Part shown: positions 42,275-53,229 of the stretch, in pieces
Layout: each line of letters begins with the position of its first letter
Position numbering within the stretch: position 1 is the first letter of the stretch
Notes under the pieces: generated by a model
The model's input: only the letters and a program-made list of their open reading frames with translations
The model's database searches: none
What the model was told of the DNA's origin: nothing
Made by a program: the position numbers and the translations under genes
DNA from: Jaminaea rosea
Lineage: Eukaryota; Basidiomycota; Exobasidiomycetes; Microstromatales
Length of the DNA: 64,000 nt
Reading direction: 5' to 3'
Assembly (NCBI RefSeq): GCF_003144245.1
Contig: NW_020289979.1
Coordinates: 62,001 to 126,000 of the forward strand

Positions 42275-43783
42275 TCACCACCAAGATGACCTCTGCTCCT
42301 GGCTCTCTGCGCCTTGATCATCGCTGTGCTTTCTTTTTGAGCCCGCATTTGCAGTGGCGCTTGCAGTGGCCACAACCGCAGGAGACGTGGCCACGACTGC
42401 TTCCTTTTCCTTACTGGTATCTTTCGCGGGCAGCATTCCAGTGCCCGGAGGGCCAACAACAATGCGCACGAGATTGATAAAGAAGAGGCTGCGCCAGCCG
42501 TCTTGACTCTGGAAAGGTTGCCACTCATCTTCACGCACGGGTTTGAGAGAGTCTGTGCCCTCTCCAGGCCTGTAAGCCGCCAGCAGCCGGTCGTATTCAC
42601 CTTGTGCGTTGCGTTGCACTTTCAGGAGTAGATGTTGAGGACTGCCGTAGGACGCCATATTCAACCGTTGCTTGTCGGGCAGGATAGTCCTTGAAGGGAC
42701 TCTGCCGAGCAAGGTGCGGTCAGATTGCGTGCCGGGCAAGATCAAGGTTTTGATGCTGTCGTTGTTGGTCGATTCGAGGGCGAATCGGGCACCTCCATCT
42801 GCTAGGCGAACCGCGAGGCCCTTAAGGCTTGCAGAGATGGCCACATCTTTGTTGCAGTGGGCAATGGGCTGTTTTATGTCCCAAATATTCTCCAATCCGC
42901 CGATGAGGCCGGTCGCTTCAGCAATGAGGTGGAAGAAACGATCTTCCACCTCGTTCAGTGTCTTCGTACAAGGTCGATAAGGTTGCCACTGAGTCGGATG
43001 AGCTTCAGAGGCAAAGACGATGTGGCAATGATTCAAGATCCACGAAGCGACAGGGCTGCAGGCATGAGGCTGGACGGCGACTTCTGGATCCCACTCAATG
43101 TCGCGTAAGAACAGCTTGGCAGAGCCATTAGCGATTTTCTTGCCATACGCAGGAAATCTGAATGGCCACTGTCCGAATTTGAGGTGAACATCGCTGTCGA
43201 TGACGGTGCAGGGATATCCTTCGAATAAGCGCCAACCAATGTCACCCTCCTTTGCCTGCGGAATCCAACTTGGAAATGAAAATGTCTCCCAATGGGCAAG
43301 ACTGGAGTTCTCGGTGGCAACAGTGGCTCCAGCAGACCCAGCATTTTCTTGAGGATGCGATCGGCCGGTGCCCTGTCCATGGTTCAAATTGTTGTGGTCG
43401 TAATCGAGCTCCTTTCCTTCAACTGCGTCCTCGTGTACCTCAGACTCCTGTCCACTCGAGGGGACAGACGATTGGCCCTGATTCGAAGTACGGAAGTGAA
43501 GCTCATCACATGGCTGCTCTAATGCTGCACTTGAGGAGGTCGGCTGTGGCTCAGTCTTCAGTTGGCTCTGAGAAGCTTGATGCTGAACCGGTCGAGCGCC
43601 ATGCTCGGTGGGAGCAGGAGGGAGAGTGATCGATGCCTCAGGCGGTGGTGACGGGACGCGTTGTGGCTCGCTAATCAGGGTCGTCTGGCTGCATTGACGA
43701 GCCTGACCGAAGAGATGCTCATCAGAGAGGCGGACGCGATGCTGTCGTCCTCCCAGCGCGAAGTGGTACCAGACGCCCGACAT
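42275..43783 (-). CDS. uncharacterised 502-aa protein
   Basis: This is a long single-exon frame starting at ATG 43783 (MSGVWYHFALGGRQHRVRLS). I do not recognise a domain. The first ~20 residues look structured, then comes a Gln/Ser/Pro-rich region of about 130 residues. A globular, mixed alpha/beta-looking region from about 170 to 440 follows, with many aromatic residues (DIGWRLFEGYPCTVIDSDVH, LKFGQWPFRFPAYGKK, WQPYRPCTKTLNEVEDRFFH). The C-terminus is Ala/Thr-rich with a basic SKRKH motif that could be a nuclear signal. A GPPGTG string near residue 455 lacks the following Lys-Ser/Thr, so it is not a working P-loop. The frame is open further 5' but without family or splice support. The ordered core and clean long frame argue that it is real. 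Confidence 0.65.
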   Translation of the reverse strand: MSGVWYHFALGGRQHRVRLSDEHLFGQARQCSQTTLISEPQRVPSPPPEASITLPPAPTEHGARPVQHQASQSQLKTEPQPTSSSAALEQPCDELHFRTSNQGQSSVPSSGQESEVHEDAVEGKELDYDHNNLNHGQGTGRSHPQENAGSAGATVATENSSLAHWETFSFPSWIPQAKEGDIGWRLFEGYPCTVIDSDVHLKFGQWPFRFPAYGKKIANGSAKLFLRDIEWDPEVAVQPHACSPVASWILNHCHIVFASEAHPTQWQPYRPCTKTLNEVEDRFFHLIAEATGLIGGLENIWDIKQPIAHCNKDVAISASLKGLAVRLADGGARFALESTNNDSIKTLILPGTQSDRTLLGRVPSRTILPDKQRLNMASYGSPQHLLLKVQRNAQGEYDRLLAAYRPGEGTDSLKPVREDEWQPFQSQDGWRSLFFINLVRIVVGPPGTGMLPAKDTSKEKEAVVATSPAVVATASATANAGSKRKHSDDQGAESQEQRSSWW

Positions 43784-44001
43784 TCGGTGGCAGAAGGCAG
43801 CGATAGAATGGAAAGATGAGGAAAGCGAACGTTTGGAACAAGGCCCGCAGAAGGAGCAGCGGCGATGAGGGCTTGACTGCGAGGTCTGAGCGTCATGTTG
43901 CAGGGATGAACCGCTCGCGCGAGCACCACTTGTTAGACGATGTATAGAGATTAAATTCAGCCAAGGCCGTGCAAGACCATCGCAACACCACGATCTCACC
44001 G

Positions 44002-45230
44002 CTACATGACAGCCAAATTGATCACCGCAAACTGAAGGGGAGCCTCGAGGGCTCCTCGTTTGGCCAATTCGACCCTTTTGCCCATCGGACCCTTGTCCCC
44101 CCTCTCGGCGGCATCGCGATCCAACAGATACTCCATCAGTGGCTGCTTCATGTAGCTTCCAAGGCCCCACTTCTCTGTGAAATAGCGACTCAGCTCTCCG
44201 TCCGCATCCGTAGCTTCATCGATTGACACGTCCACTTTGCCCCAAGGTTGGCCGTCCACCTCCTTTCCTGCAGTGCTATCCGCTTGCTTGCTATGGTAAA
44301 TGTCGAGGAAGACAGAGGAAAGAAGAGCGCGCGCTTGATGGCGATCTGAAGCGATGATGGGCCCAATCTCGTAGCCGTTGCGCTGAAGTCGAGCGAGGAC
44401 GACGGCTACAATGCGGGATCCTTGGCGGATGAAGCAGTGCTTCGTACCGACTTGCAGCGTGACGCCCTTTGAGCCCGAGGATGCGCGAGGATAGGCGAGC
44501 GAGACCATCTCGAGAGCTTTGCGTCGATCCTCCAGACCAGATGCAGTCTGGCACAATGTACTGATCTGTGACCAGTCATCGATGCTGATCGTCTCGCCGC
44601 CCATCTCGATGCTAAGATCAGCACCCATACTTGACTGGGTGAGATGCTCCTCTGGCTTCGTCTTCAGGATTTCTTCCGTGGGCTTGAGCTCATGCCCATA
44701 CGATGTCACGGTGGTGACGGCCTCAAAGCCAATCTTGGCATAGACTGGTCTGCCCATGTCGGACGCGGCGAGGTAGAGTGACGTGGGCCTCTTCTCCTGC
44801 GGCAGCGATTGTGCGTAGGCGATATTCTCGCGGATAAGTTGAGCGGCATAGCCCTTGCGGCGATGTGCATCGTCGACAATTGTGGGGCCAATAGCGCCTA
44901 CTTTGCCTTGAGGGAACATACAACTTGTGCCGGCTACGTCGCCTTCTGGGGAAATGAGAAAGAACACTTGCTCCGAAGTGACGAGCTGTCTGCACGGCGG
45001 TGAAGGGGTGAATTAGATGAACAGGCTGGACTGTCAATTGGGATCGCCGTGAATACCCACTGCCATGCTGGAAGGGTGAAAGGCCAACCCAGTTTACTGA
45101 TGTGCGAAGAGGAGGAGGTGAGCCGGCGCCTGCTTCTCGCGCGGCCTGATCGTCAAAGGCGAACGTACCTCGAGCGGTTGTAGCCCTGGATGGCGTCCTC
45201 GAGTGTGGCCTTGCGTATGGTAGCGGACAT
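44002..45230 (-). CDS. GNAT-family N-acetyltransferase
   Basis: This is a 349-aa protein from minus-strand exons 45230-45169 and 44989-44002 (179-nt intron, donor GTACGT). Residues about 20-130 form a GNAT fold: VFFLISPEGDVAGTSCMF (strands), GAIGPTIVDDAHRRKGYAAQ (motif A, with the acetyl-CoA loop in RRKGYA) and AASDMGRPVYAKIGFEAV (motif B). A C-terminal half of about 200 residues may be a second, degenerate GNAT-like domain (IVAVVLARLQRNGYEIGPII). That would fit the tandem-GNAT proteins found in fungi; the acceptor substrate is unknown. Without the 62-nt first exon there is no ATG at the N-terminus of the fold. Confidence 0.75.
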
Positions 45231-45790
45231 GCTGGAGTGCAGTTGAGAGTGATGGTAAGAATGTCAAGAATGTCTGCATCGACCTCTCGCGCTCACCAAC
45301 GATGCGGGGGCGGGGCTGGCGTGACACCTCTCAGCGTCTCAGCGTCGACGTGCATACATTCATTCGTCTACCGCAGGTTCGCGACCCAGTCAGTCGGGGC
45401 AAGGAATGATGATATGCCGATGGCAAAAGCAGCCATGACTCGGTGCCATTGAATCGAAATGCATGAGTACCGAACGACGGCTTGCCCTCGATTAAGGAGT
45501 TCCGAAGACGAAGAAGTCGATGATTGCTCAAGCGTGGAGGAGAGGCAGCAAGGCGGGCGGCGTGTTCCTGCGCCTATCCGCCTCTGTCGGGTGAGTGCCT
45601 CGCTCGTCCCATTTGACAAGTGGAGCTGAGGCAGACAGACAAGGCAGACAAGCAAGGCTGGCGTCGCTCAGTCGGAGACGTGGTGGATGCGCCATCTCGC
45701 AGCAAAGGACGGCGTCGTCGTCGTCTCGTGGCCTTTCTTCCTCCTTTCTTTATCGCAGCACCACACCCTACATCACATCACCCTCTCGTC
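45231..45790. promoter_or_regulatory. divergent promoter, GNAT and TMEM33-like genes
   Basis: A 560-bp spacer between divergent genes. No clear motif or extra gene is seen. Confidence 0.5.
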
Positions 45791-46788
45791 ATGGCGCGCC
45801 AAATTGCCCCAACCCCTCACCTCATCTGGGCAGCCGGTCACTTCCTTACTTTTGTCTGCGGGCTGCGCTACCTTGTCTCCGTAGTCCTCTTCAGAGGGCC
45901 AAGCTCAAGATGGTATACCGTCGCCTACCTAGGAGCCCTGGTGTCCTACGGCGTCGTCGTGTACAATCGCTTCGGAGTCCCGCAGCCTAGCAAGGCGTGG
46001 CTGCAACGAGCAGTCATGGAGGAGAATGTCCAGTATTTGTTCTTGGCACTTTACTGGTGGATCAACAGGCCAATCTTCCGTGCGTGATAGCGAGGAGATG
46101 CCAATCAGTTGGGATGAGCCATCGCTGACACCTTGGCTTCCCTTTTGCTTACTCGTCCGCAGTCACCCTGGTTCCCTTTGTCACCTTTTCCCTCGTACAC
46201 GTCCTCAACTTCGTATCAAAGGTCGTCATCCCCTATGCCTTCCCAAGCGCCGCACCGCCGACATCACCGGCAAAGGGATCCGCAGCGAGCGCAGCAGCAC
46301 CATCTCAAACGCTCCCAGCAAAGGCGGCAAGACAGATGCAGCTTTGGATTCGCAACAACTACGAGCACTGCATGAAGCTCGTTGCATGGTCCGAGACGCT
46401 CATCTTCCTCCGTCTCCTCCTTGGAGCTATCCTGCTGCGTAACTCTCTTCTGGCGCCCCTCATCTTCGCCCACTTCCTCCGACTGCGCTTCTACATGTCT
46501 TCTTTTACGCGCACATCATGGCAGCACGTGGGTGGAGTGCTCGACAGCTGGACGAGCAAGCCGGAGTGCCCTCCGATTGTCAGGAGGGGGTACCTGACAT
46601 TGATGGATCTCGTGGGCAGGTACGCAAGCACTGTCATGAGCGTGCCGCATGGTGCGCAGGGTGCGACGGCTAGTGGAGCTACAGGAACTGCGGCAGCAAC
46701 TTCAGCAAGCGCAGGTGGAGCAGGTAATGGTGCATCGGCCACGGGCGTGGACCCGACAGCTGCTGGGGCCGGAGCTGCGAGGCGATAA
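45791..46788 (+). CDS. TMEM33/Pom33/Tts1 ER-nuclear envelope protein
   Basis: This is a multi-pass reticulon-interacting ER and nuclear-envelope protein; yeast Pom33 and fission-yeast Tts1 help organise nuclear pores and ER tubules. The exons are 45791-46079 and 46163-46788, giving 304 aa. Four hydrophobic segments are seen, including HLIWAAGHFLTFVCGLRYLV, VQYLFLALYWWINRPIF and LVPFVTFSLVHVLNFVSK. The loop block NYEHCMKLVAWSETLIFLRL is characteristic of the family, and FYMSSFTR follows the last hydrophobic segment. The Ala/Gly-rich C-terminal tail of about 55 residues is low complexity. Confidence 0.85.
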
Positions 46789-47166
46789 AGAACGTAGACC
46801 TTTGAAGAAGTCTGCTGAAGATCTCTCGCAGTGGCAGTGGGTCAAAGGCGGGCCGTTGGAACACGTGGAGAGCCAGGAGGGCATTGAGACGGGGATGCTG
46901 GCGCCGCGGGGCTTGGCCATATCTCATGAATCTCCATGAGCGAAGCAGTGCCAATGCCGCAATGGTCAACCTTGACAGCCTGTCTAGGCCGACACCACGG
47001 GCCAGAGCATCTGAGGGAGGGGCAGCCTTCGCACAGGATGCAGCGTGGTATGCGTGCGGTGGTCACAGGCGAGGCAATGTTTCCCTTTGTACTATGACGA
47101 TTCTGATCTCGCTCAGCCCACTTAGATATCTCCAGCCTATTGAATTCTCGTGACACCTTTCCTCCG
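46789..47166. other. intergenic between convergent genes
   Basis: These are 3' flanks of the TMEM33-like gene and the carboxypeptidase gene. No supportable feature is seen. Confidence 0.5.
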
Positions 47167-49186
47167 TCATCCAATGACCTGCACAGCCCATATCAACTTG
47201 CTGTAAAACTCCGTCCCCTTCACTAGCGCATCGATGGACGCATACTCATTCACGGTGTGAATACCCCCATCTGCCCCTTTCATCCCTTTCGGTGGTGGGT
47301 TGAGTGTCCCACCGGAGAAGCGGAAGATGTTGCGCGAGAGCGCATGGTAGGACTTCGTGTCGGTGTTGCCACCCATGAGGGTTGGGATGACGGGAATCTC
47401 GCCGTGATCACGCCAGGTGGAGCGAATGACGCTGCTCAGAAGACGCCATGCTGCTGCGGATGACTCCGTACCGTCGACAATCGGAGAGGATGGCGTGGGC
47501 TCCAGCGCCGAATTGAAAGCTACGGAGAGACTAACGGTCCCCTTGGCTGACTTTGCAGCCTCAAGTGCTTCCACCTCCTCGTGCGTCCATCCAATAAAGT
47601 CCAAGCCGAGCTCCTTTGCCTTCTTCTGGACCACCTTCCCTACCCATTCTTTCACCTCACCGACGCTGGATCGCACGTCAATCCGATAATTGACGACCGC
47701 CTCGCTCTTCTCGGGAAGAGCATTGATCTTGACTCCGCCAGAAATGAGGTCCACGGCTTGAGTAGTACCGAAGAGGGCTTGCTCTTCGGCGGAAAGCTGA
47801 GGGAGGATGGAGTTGAGCAACTCTCGGCGGCGCTGTTGGTCACGGCGACGTCGCGCGCCCGGGCAGCCGATGCGAGCTCGAGGCTTCTCCTCGTCTTCGA
47901 GTTGCTTGACGAGGTGCTGCAGCGTCTTGTACAGCTGTGGACGCCCCTCCTTGATGGCAGGCGCCTCTCTCAAGCACAACAAGGGGGCGAGTGCCGGATG
48001 GTCCACATCGCTGATCCTCGGCTGAGGAGCGTTGTCCTCAATGCTTGCCACGAGGCGCGCGAGATGTCCAATGCCTGTCCGTCTTGGCGGGACGCTCGAA
48101 TGTCCTCCAGGCGTTCTGACGGTGACTCGCACGTCCAGGTAGCCCTTCTCGCTCGTCGCAGGGCCGGCGTATGCGGTTCCCATGCCTCCTTCCTCTTCGG
48201 AGACGTCGGCGCCAAGGACTTCACCGCCCTCGTCTACGATCAACTCTGCTCCACCTACCGTGGGAACGTACCTCTCCACGAGGAAGGATGCGAGGGCAGC
48301 CGCAGCGGACCCCGTGGACTCCTCGTCGAAGCCAAAGGAGGCTACGATGGTGCGACTGGGTTTAAAGGTGGACGAAGCCAGAGACTCGAGCGCTGACATG
48401 ATTGAGATCAGTGAAGCTGCGTGCAGTAAGGGACAGAAGGAGGTCAGCTGCCGTTCCCCTACCAGGCCGTGGCGCCCGCTCACCCTTGTCATCCGAGCTG
48501 CCCCTTCCCCACACGACCCCATTTTCTTCATCCACCGATCCAGAGAAGGGGTCGTGCACCCACTGTCCGACCGTACTCGGCTCGACCGGTACCACATCCT
48601 GATGCGCCATCAGCACCAGCGGTTTGAGGCTCTCATCTGACCCTCGCCACGTGAAGATGAGTCCATGGGAGTCAACGACCTCCTTGGTGAGCACGGAGTG
48701 AACAAGAGGAAAGGAGCGGGAAAGGTAGGCTTCAAAGGGGGCAAAGGCTTTGCGATAATTCTCACGAACCGTCGAGCTGACGTTAGGAGCATTGAGCGGA
48801 CCCCATGAGTCAGGGACTGTCGTGTCTATCCGGACTGCGCCTGACAAGAGCTTGGCGTACGTTGAGGCAGGGAGAGGTGCGGGAAGAGAGAAGTTCGACT
48901 GACTTGGCGGTGACCAAGATGGGTATTGCTTGCATACGGCAAGGGCTGAGGGACCGCTAGCGGCAGTAGAAGGGGCGCTGACTGCGGGCGAGGACCAGGT
49001 ACGAGGGCCACTCCCGTCAATCATGTACCAGATTGTGCCGGCGATGAGAGCGAGGAGGAGACGCCATCGCCTTTCCTGCAGCTTGGACGCAGCTGTCTGG
49101 ACGCGCCTGCGTGCGTACCATGGCGAGGCCGAAATGTCGCTGCCGTCGCCATGCTCTGCCTGTTTCAGAGCCTTCTCTGCGTCCAT
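47167..49186 (-). CDS. CPS1: vacuolar carboxypeptidase S (M20 peptidase)
   Basis: This is a zinc M20 carboxypeptidase, anchored as a type II membrane protein and delivered to the vacuole lumen to release C-terminal residues from peptides. The minus-strand exons are 49186-48484 and 48416-47167 (650 aa). The N-terminus has a cytosolic segment rich in Lys and Glu and one membrane helix (LLLALIAGTIWYMI). Zinc ligands are seen as MAHQDVVPV, GRGSSDDKG, FGFDEEST, an aspartate in LIVDEGGEVLG, and GGNTDTKSYH. TPGGHSSVPP marks the dimerisation domain. A basic stretch near residue 415 (GARRRRDQQRRR) is unusual but in frame. Confidence 0.9.
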
Positions 49187-51171
49187 ATTGGATGAGGACG
49201 AAGCCGTGGTCGAGAAGATGAATCAGACGCGCCGTCTGGGGCTCGTATCCGCCCTGAATCGGATCAGCCGCCGGGTGGAGTTGAGCGTGGGAGGAGTCCG
49301 TCCCAACCGCCTTCCTTCACTTCTTGGCTTCTCCATCTCAGTACCTTGCCTCTCACCATACCTCTTTCAGCGCACGAAGCTATGTTGATTAGACCATCAT
49401 CACAACGATGGAAAGCTGCTGTCCGAAGACTTCTAGCCGACCGTCATCTTGTGTTCCTTTCGTGCCCCACCACTCAGCAACCCTCTCTTTTCTCAGGTCC
49501 GCTGGTCCGCTCTCTTCCCGCATGCCGTCAATACGCTCAAGCTCGGGGGCCATCATCGACGACGTTCCTGACTGTGAGCGAGAGACAGCCAAGACATGCC
49601 ATCAAGCCATTGAACTGCGCGATTATGATAACATCGGGACAGCGATGAGGCCTTTGTTGAAGCTTCTGCGTCTGCCAGGGATTGGCAAAGTAATGCACGT
49701 GCTAGCATCAATGCATCTTGACCTCCATGGTCCGTGCAAGCTGGCCTGAGCGCAAGCCATGAGGGAACCTTGTTGCACCCTCTTGCTGTCTTTTGCATCT
49801 TCTCATGACTGCGCAGCATCCCGATAGGCTTTCAGCGACGATGTGACACGGCTCTGTACCTCGCTCAGGCTCACGGCCGGTCATTGTTCGCATTCGACTT
49901 CCGACTCCGGAGTGCCGCGACAGCAAGAGCCAAGGTCGGACCAGCGAATGCTAAGACAGTAGCGAGCAGCGACTGAGACACATGGCCCCCCTCACTTTCA
50001 TGGTGATGAGGAGGGAGAAAAGATGTCTTTCGTGCGCAACCTTATTGCTGATCATCGACCCTCATTCTCAGCTCCGCTCATCCTCCCCCGCAAGTTTGCA
50101 GCGGCTTTGCAATGAATGCAGCGCACGGACGTCGTTTTCGTCCAAGCGCCTGACGGGGATCGGGGTGAGGCGACAAGTTCTCGCTGCCTCCCTGCCTTCT
50201 TTCCCGTGGGGGACACGGGAGCCCCCACATCTGGCCCATCAGATCTAGGCCTATGGAGATGCCCGGGGTGTGGCTGGCCATTTAATGATCCACAAACAGC
50301 GTGCCGTGGTACCTTGGCACTGGACGCTACTAATTCGCCTGGTCGCGGCCATTCAGTTACAGGAACGCTAGCTTGTTCCCGCTGCTGCTGCTGCTGCTGC
50401 ACACGCGCTTTGATGCGAGGAGAAGCTCCCCAACCGTATTCCATCTCGCGCGCTCGCTCATTCATCTTGTCAAGCCACGCAAGCTTCGAAGCGGGCCGTC
50501 CTGCCGTCATCGATTCGTTTCCATGAAGCGCGGGTTGCTTCGACAGCTTGAAGCGCCGCCTTTGTCGGCCTCTTTGGATACTGAACCGACCCGCGGCACC
50601 ATCCATCTTTGGCCGGATGGGAATGGTCGGTCCCTTCTCCGCGGTCAGGCGATGCGATGTCATCGTAGCGAGGAAATCCTGTTCAGTGGACCAGAGAGGC
50701 TACCCGCGGCAACGGTGCAAGTCCGTCGACGGTCTCGGACCCTATCCTGAGCGCAACGTCTAGCGAACAGCTACCAGTCCCGTCTTCTTCCATTGGATTG
50801 GCACGGCCACAAGCTTTCGCTCGTCAATGTCAGATGACGCTCAGTGGAGCTAGTTGCCGCATAGCCATGCTTGCTGCAAGACGGGATCTTCGCACCCTCC
50901 TGTCACCGCCTCGCCTTTGCACTAAGGCTCTGCCGCTTTGGCCTCCCAGCGCACGAGCCTTTTGCGACCAAGCCAGTCCGGGCTCGGCAGCTCCCTTGAC
51001 TACGACTTTGAGGGAGAGGTGGGGAATGAAGGCCCGGTGGACAAAGATAAAAGGCCGGTCTTGTCGACCTCAACCTCGTCCTTCTTTTTCCCCACTCACA
51101 ACTCCTCCTCCCGTTTCTGACTGCAGCGACTTACCTCTCTCTACCTCAGACCCCTCAAGTCCTTGACCATC
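49187..51171. other. 2-kb intergenic region with (CTG)n microsatellite
   Basis: This spans the carboxypeptidase S promoter and the WSC-gene promoter. It is divided by a CTG repeat of seven units at about 50381-50402. A 203-codon minus-strand frame at 50663-50052 translates that repeat as glutamines, but it has no domain and is not called. An AAAGATAAAAG element about 130 bp before the WSC ATG (near 51046) is TATA-like. Confidence 0.5.
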
Positions 51172-52489
51172 ATGCTCAACACCAAGACCTTCATGGCCTT
51201 CCTCTTGGCCACCACGGCCTTTGCTAACCCCCTCACGGAGGTGCTTCAGAACCGCGCCGCCTCGTCGCGCTACGCCTCCCCCTCGGCTGACTGGACCCTT
51301 CAGGGCTGCTCGGCCGACAAGTACCCCAACGCTCGTGTCCTCGAGGGAGCCGGATACACGTCCGGAGACTCTATGTCCATCGACAGGTGTCTGGCGTACT
51401 GTGAAGGGCAGCAGGCTGTCTATGCCGGATTAGAAGCAAACTATCAGTGCTTCTGCTCTACAGATGGTCTGAAAAATGGCGGCGCCTACGGGCCCAACGG
51501 AGCCAACCTCAGGCAGCAGGCCAATGACGGCTGCAATCTCAGCTGCAAGGGCAACGGCAACCAGGCCTGCGGTGGCGACAACCACATCCAGGTGTACAAG
51601 TCCAACAAGCGCAACACGCCCACGGTCCCCACTATCGAGGGAGCTACCTACCAGGGCTGCTACGCCGACAGCAGCAACCGCCTCCTTCCGGTCACGGCTG
51701 CTTACCAGGACATGGCCAACACCAACCAGAAGTGCACGGCTGCCTGCAAGAAATTGGGTTATGATTTGGCTGGAACAGAACACCAGAATGAATGCTACTG
51801 CGGATCTTCGTCCAAAGTCAAGCTTCCAGCGAAGACGACCGGCTGCAACCAGGCCTGCTCCGGTGACTCGAACCAGATCTGCGGCGGCAACTATCGCCTG
51901 ACGATCTTTAAGGTCGACGGCGTGAGCAACGGCGGCGGCACTGGCACCGGCACGACCACACCCACGACCACGCCCACTGGTACTTCTAGCTCCACGACCA
52001 CCCCCACCACCTCCCCTACCCCTACTGGCCCCACTGCCCCCGCCAAGAACCCCGCTTCGTACTCGACGGGCGGCGTCGAGTACTTCTACGCCGGCTGCTT
52101 CACCGACCGATCCGACGCTTCTGGTCGCGCTCTCACCGAGTACTACTCGAGCAGCAGCTCCCGCACTGTCGAGGGCTGCCTGAGGACTTGCCAGAAGGCG
52201 GGCAACTTCATTTACGCTGGGCTCGAGAATGGTGAGTGCGCCCTGAGTTTTGGAGAAGTGGAGCCTCTGAACTGACCCAAAAACTCCGATTCTTCGACTC
52301 CCAGGCAACGAGTGCAGGTGCGGCAACACTCTCGCCTCCTTCTCGACGAACACGGGCACGTGCAGGACCCAGTGCACGAGCAAGAACGGCCAGACGTGCG
52401 GTGGTGGGTACGCCCTCACCCTCTACAAGCAGTCCGACGAGGCTGCTGCGGCCGCTCGCGTCGCTCAGACCGGCGGAAGCTCCGCTTAA
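51172..52489 (+). CDS. secreted protein with three WSC domains
   Basis: This is a 414-aa secreted protein from exons 51172-52231 and 52305-52489. The signal peptide is MLNTKTFMAFLLATTAFA. Three cysteine-rich WSC (carbohydrate-binding) modules follow: about 35-140 (TLQGCSADKY ... CGGDNHIQVYK), 155-245 (TYQGCYADSS ... CGGNYRLTIFK) and 300-400 (FYAGCFTDRS ... CGGGYALTLYK), with a Thr/Pro-rich, probably O-mannosylated linker between the second and third. The intron splits domain 3. There is no transmembrane helix or GPI signal at the C-terminus, so it is likely a soluble cell-wall-binding protein rather than a Wsc stress sensor. Start ATG 51172 was chosen because it begins the signal peptide. Confidence 0.88.
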
Positions 52490-53229
52490 GGACGAGCAGA
52501 GCGACACGCTATGAGACGTCGCTCAACACCTCAAAATGTCACCGTCACCAACTTCAAGATCCTCACGCGCCTCAATCCCTCGGAAACCCGCCTCTTCATT
52601 CAGACCAGATCCCTTCGTCTTCATAGTTGCCCGCCATGACCTTTCGAAGGTACATGGCCGTCTTGATCTTGTCCAATCGGTGGCGCGGGCCGCATCATTA
52701 CGATCCTGATGTGCGCACGCCTGCCTTTATTGCCTCGGCCATTGAATCACCATTTTATTTCCCCCTCTTCTTTGTCTCATTTGCTGCATCCACACAAAGC
52801 TAGGGCAGCGAGCCAGCTTGCCGTCATCTGTGCTACCTCTCCTCTGCCAACGAACTTAGGAGTCACGAATGGGCACGAGATGTCGTCCTACCTGGGTGCG
52901 GCGTGCTCCGCGTTCTCCGCCCTGAAGCTCAGCTGCAACGTCGGAGAGAATTTTGGGTCTGGCCTGTTGGCCCGCTCCGTCGAAGCCCACGTTTGGGAAC
53001 GAAGGAGTCGCCCGGCGGCGCTAGAGCCTAGCGTCTCTTTGCTCCTCACTTTCTTGCTCTTCACCATTCACTGTTCCTTTTCCAGCTTGCACAGCCCGAC
53101 CATCTTATACCCCAACGAGCAAGCATATAGACGAGCGAGAAGAGGGGATTGTGTGACGAAGACGATCGACGACATCAACAACGGAGAGGTAGCCACAGCA
53201 TCCCAGATACCACGCAGCCCTCCACCTCG
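52490..53229. other. intergenic, WSC gene to carboxylesterase
   Basis: A 740-bp spacer. One open frame runs through it (from 52709) but shows no domain and joins the carboxylesterase leader. It is most likely promoter and 5' UTR. Confidence 0.5.

Noticed and set aside
42380-42480. GPPGTG string in the orphan protein, suggesting an ATPase P-loop
   Set aside because: The Lys-Ser/Thr that must follow is absent and no Walker B is seen.
50052-50663. 203-codon minus-strand frame with a glutamine run
   Set aside because: The run is just the CTG microsatellite read in one frame; no domain, and the frame crosses promoter sequence of flanking genes.
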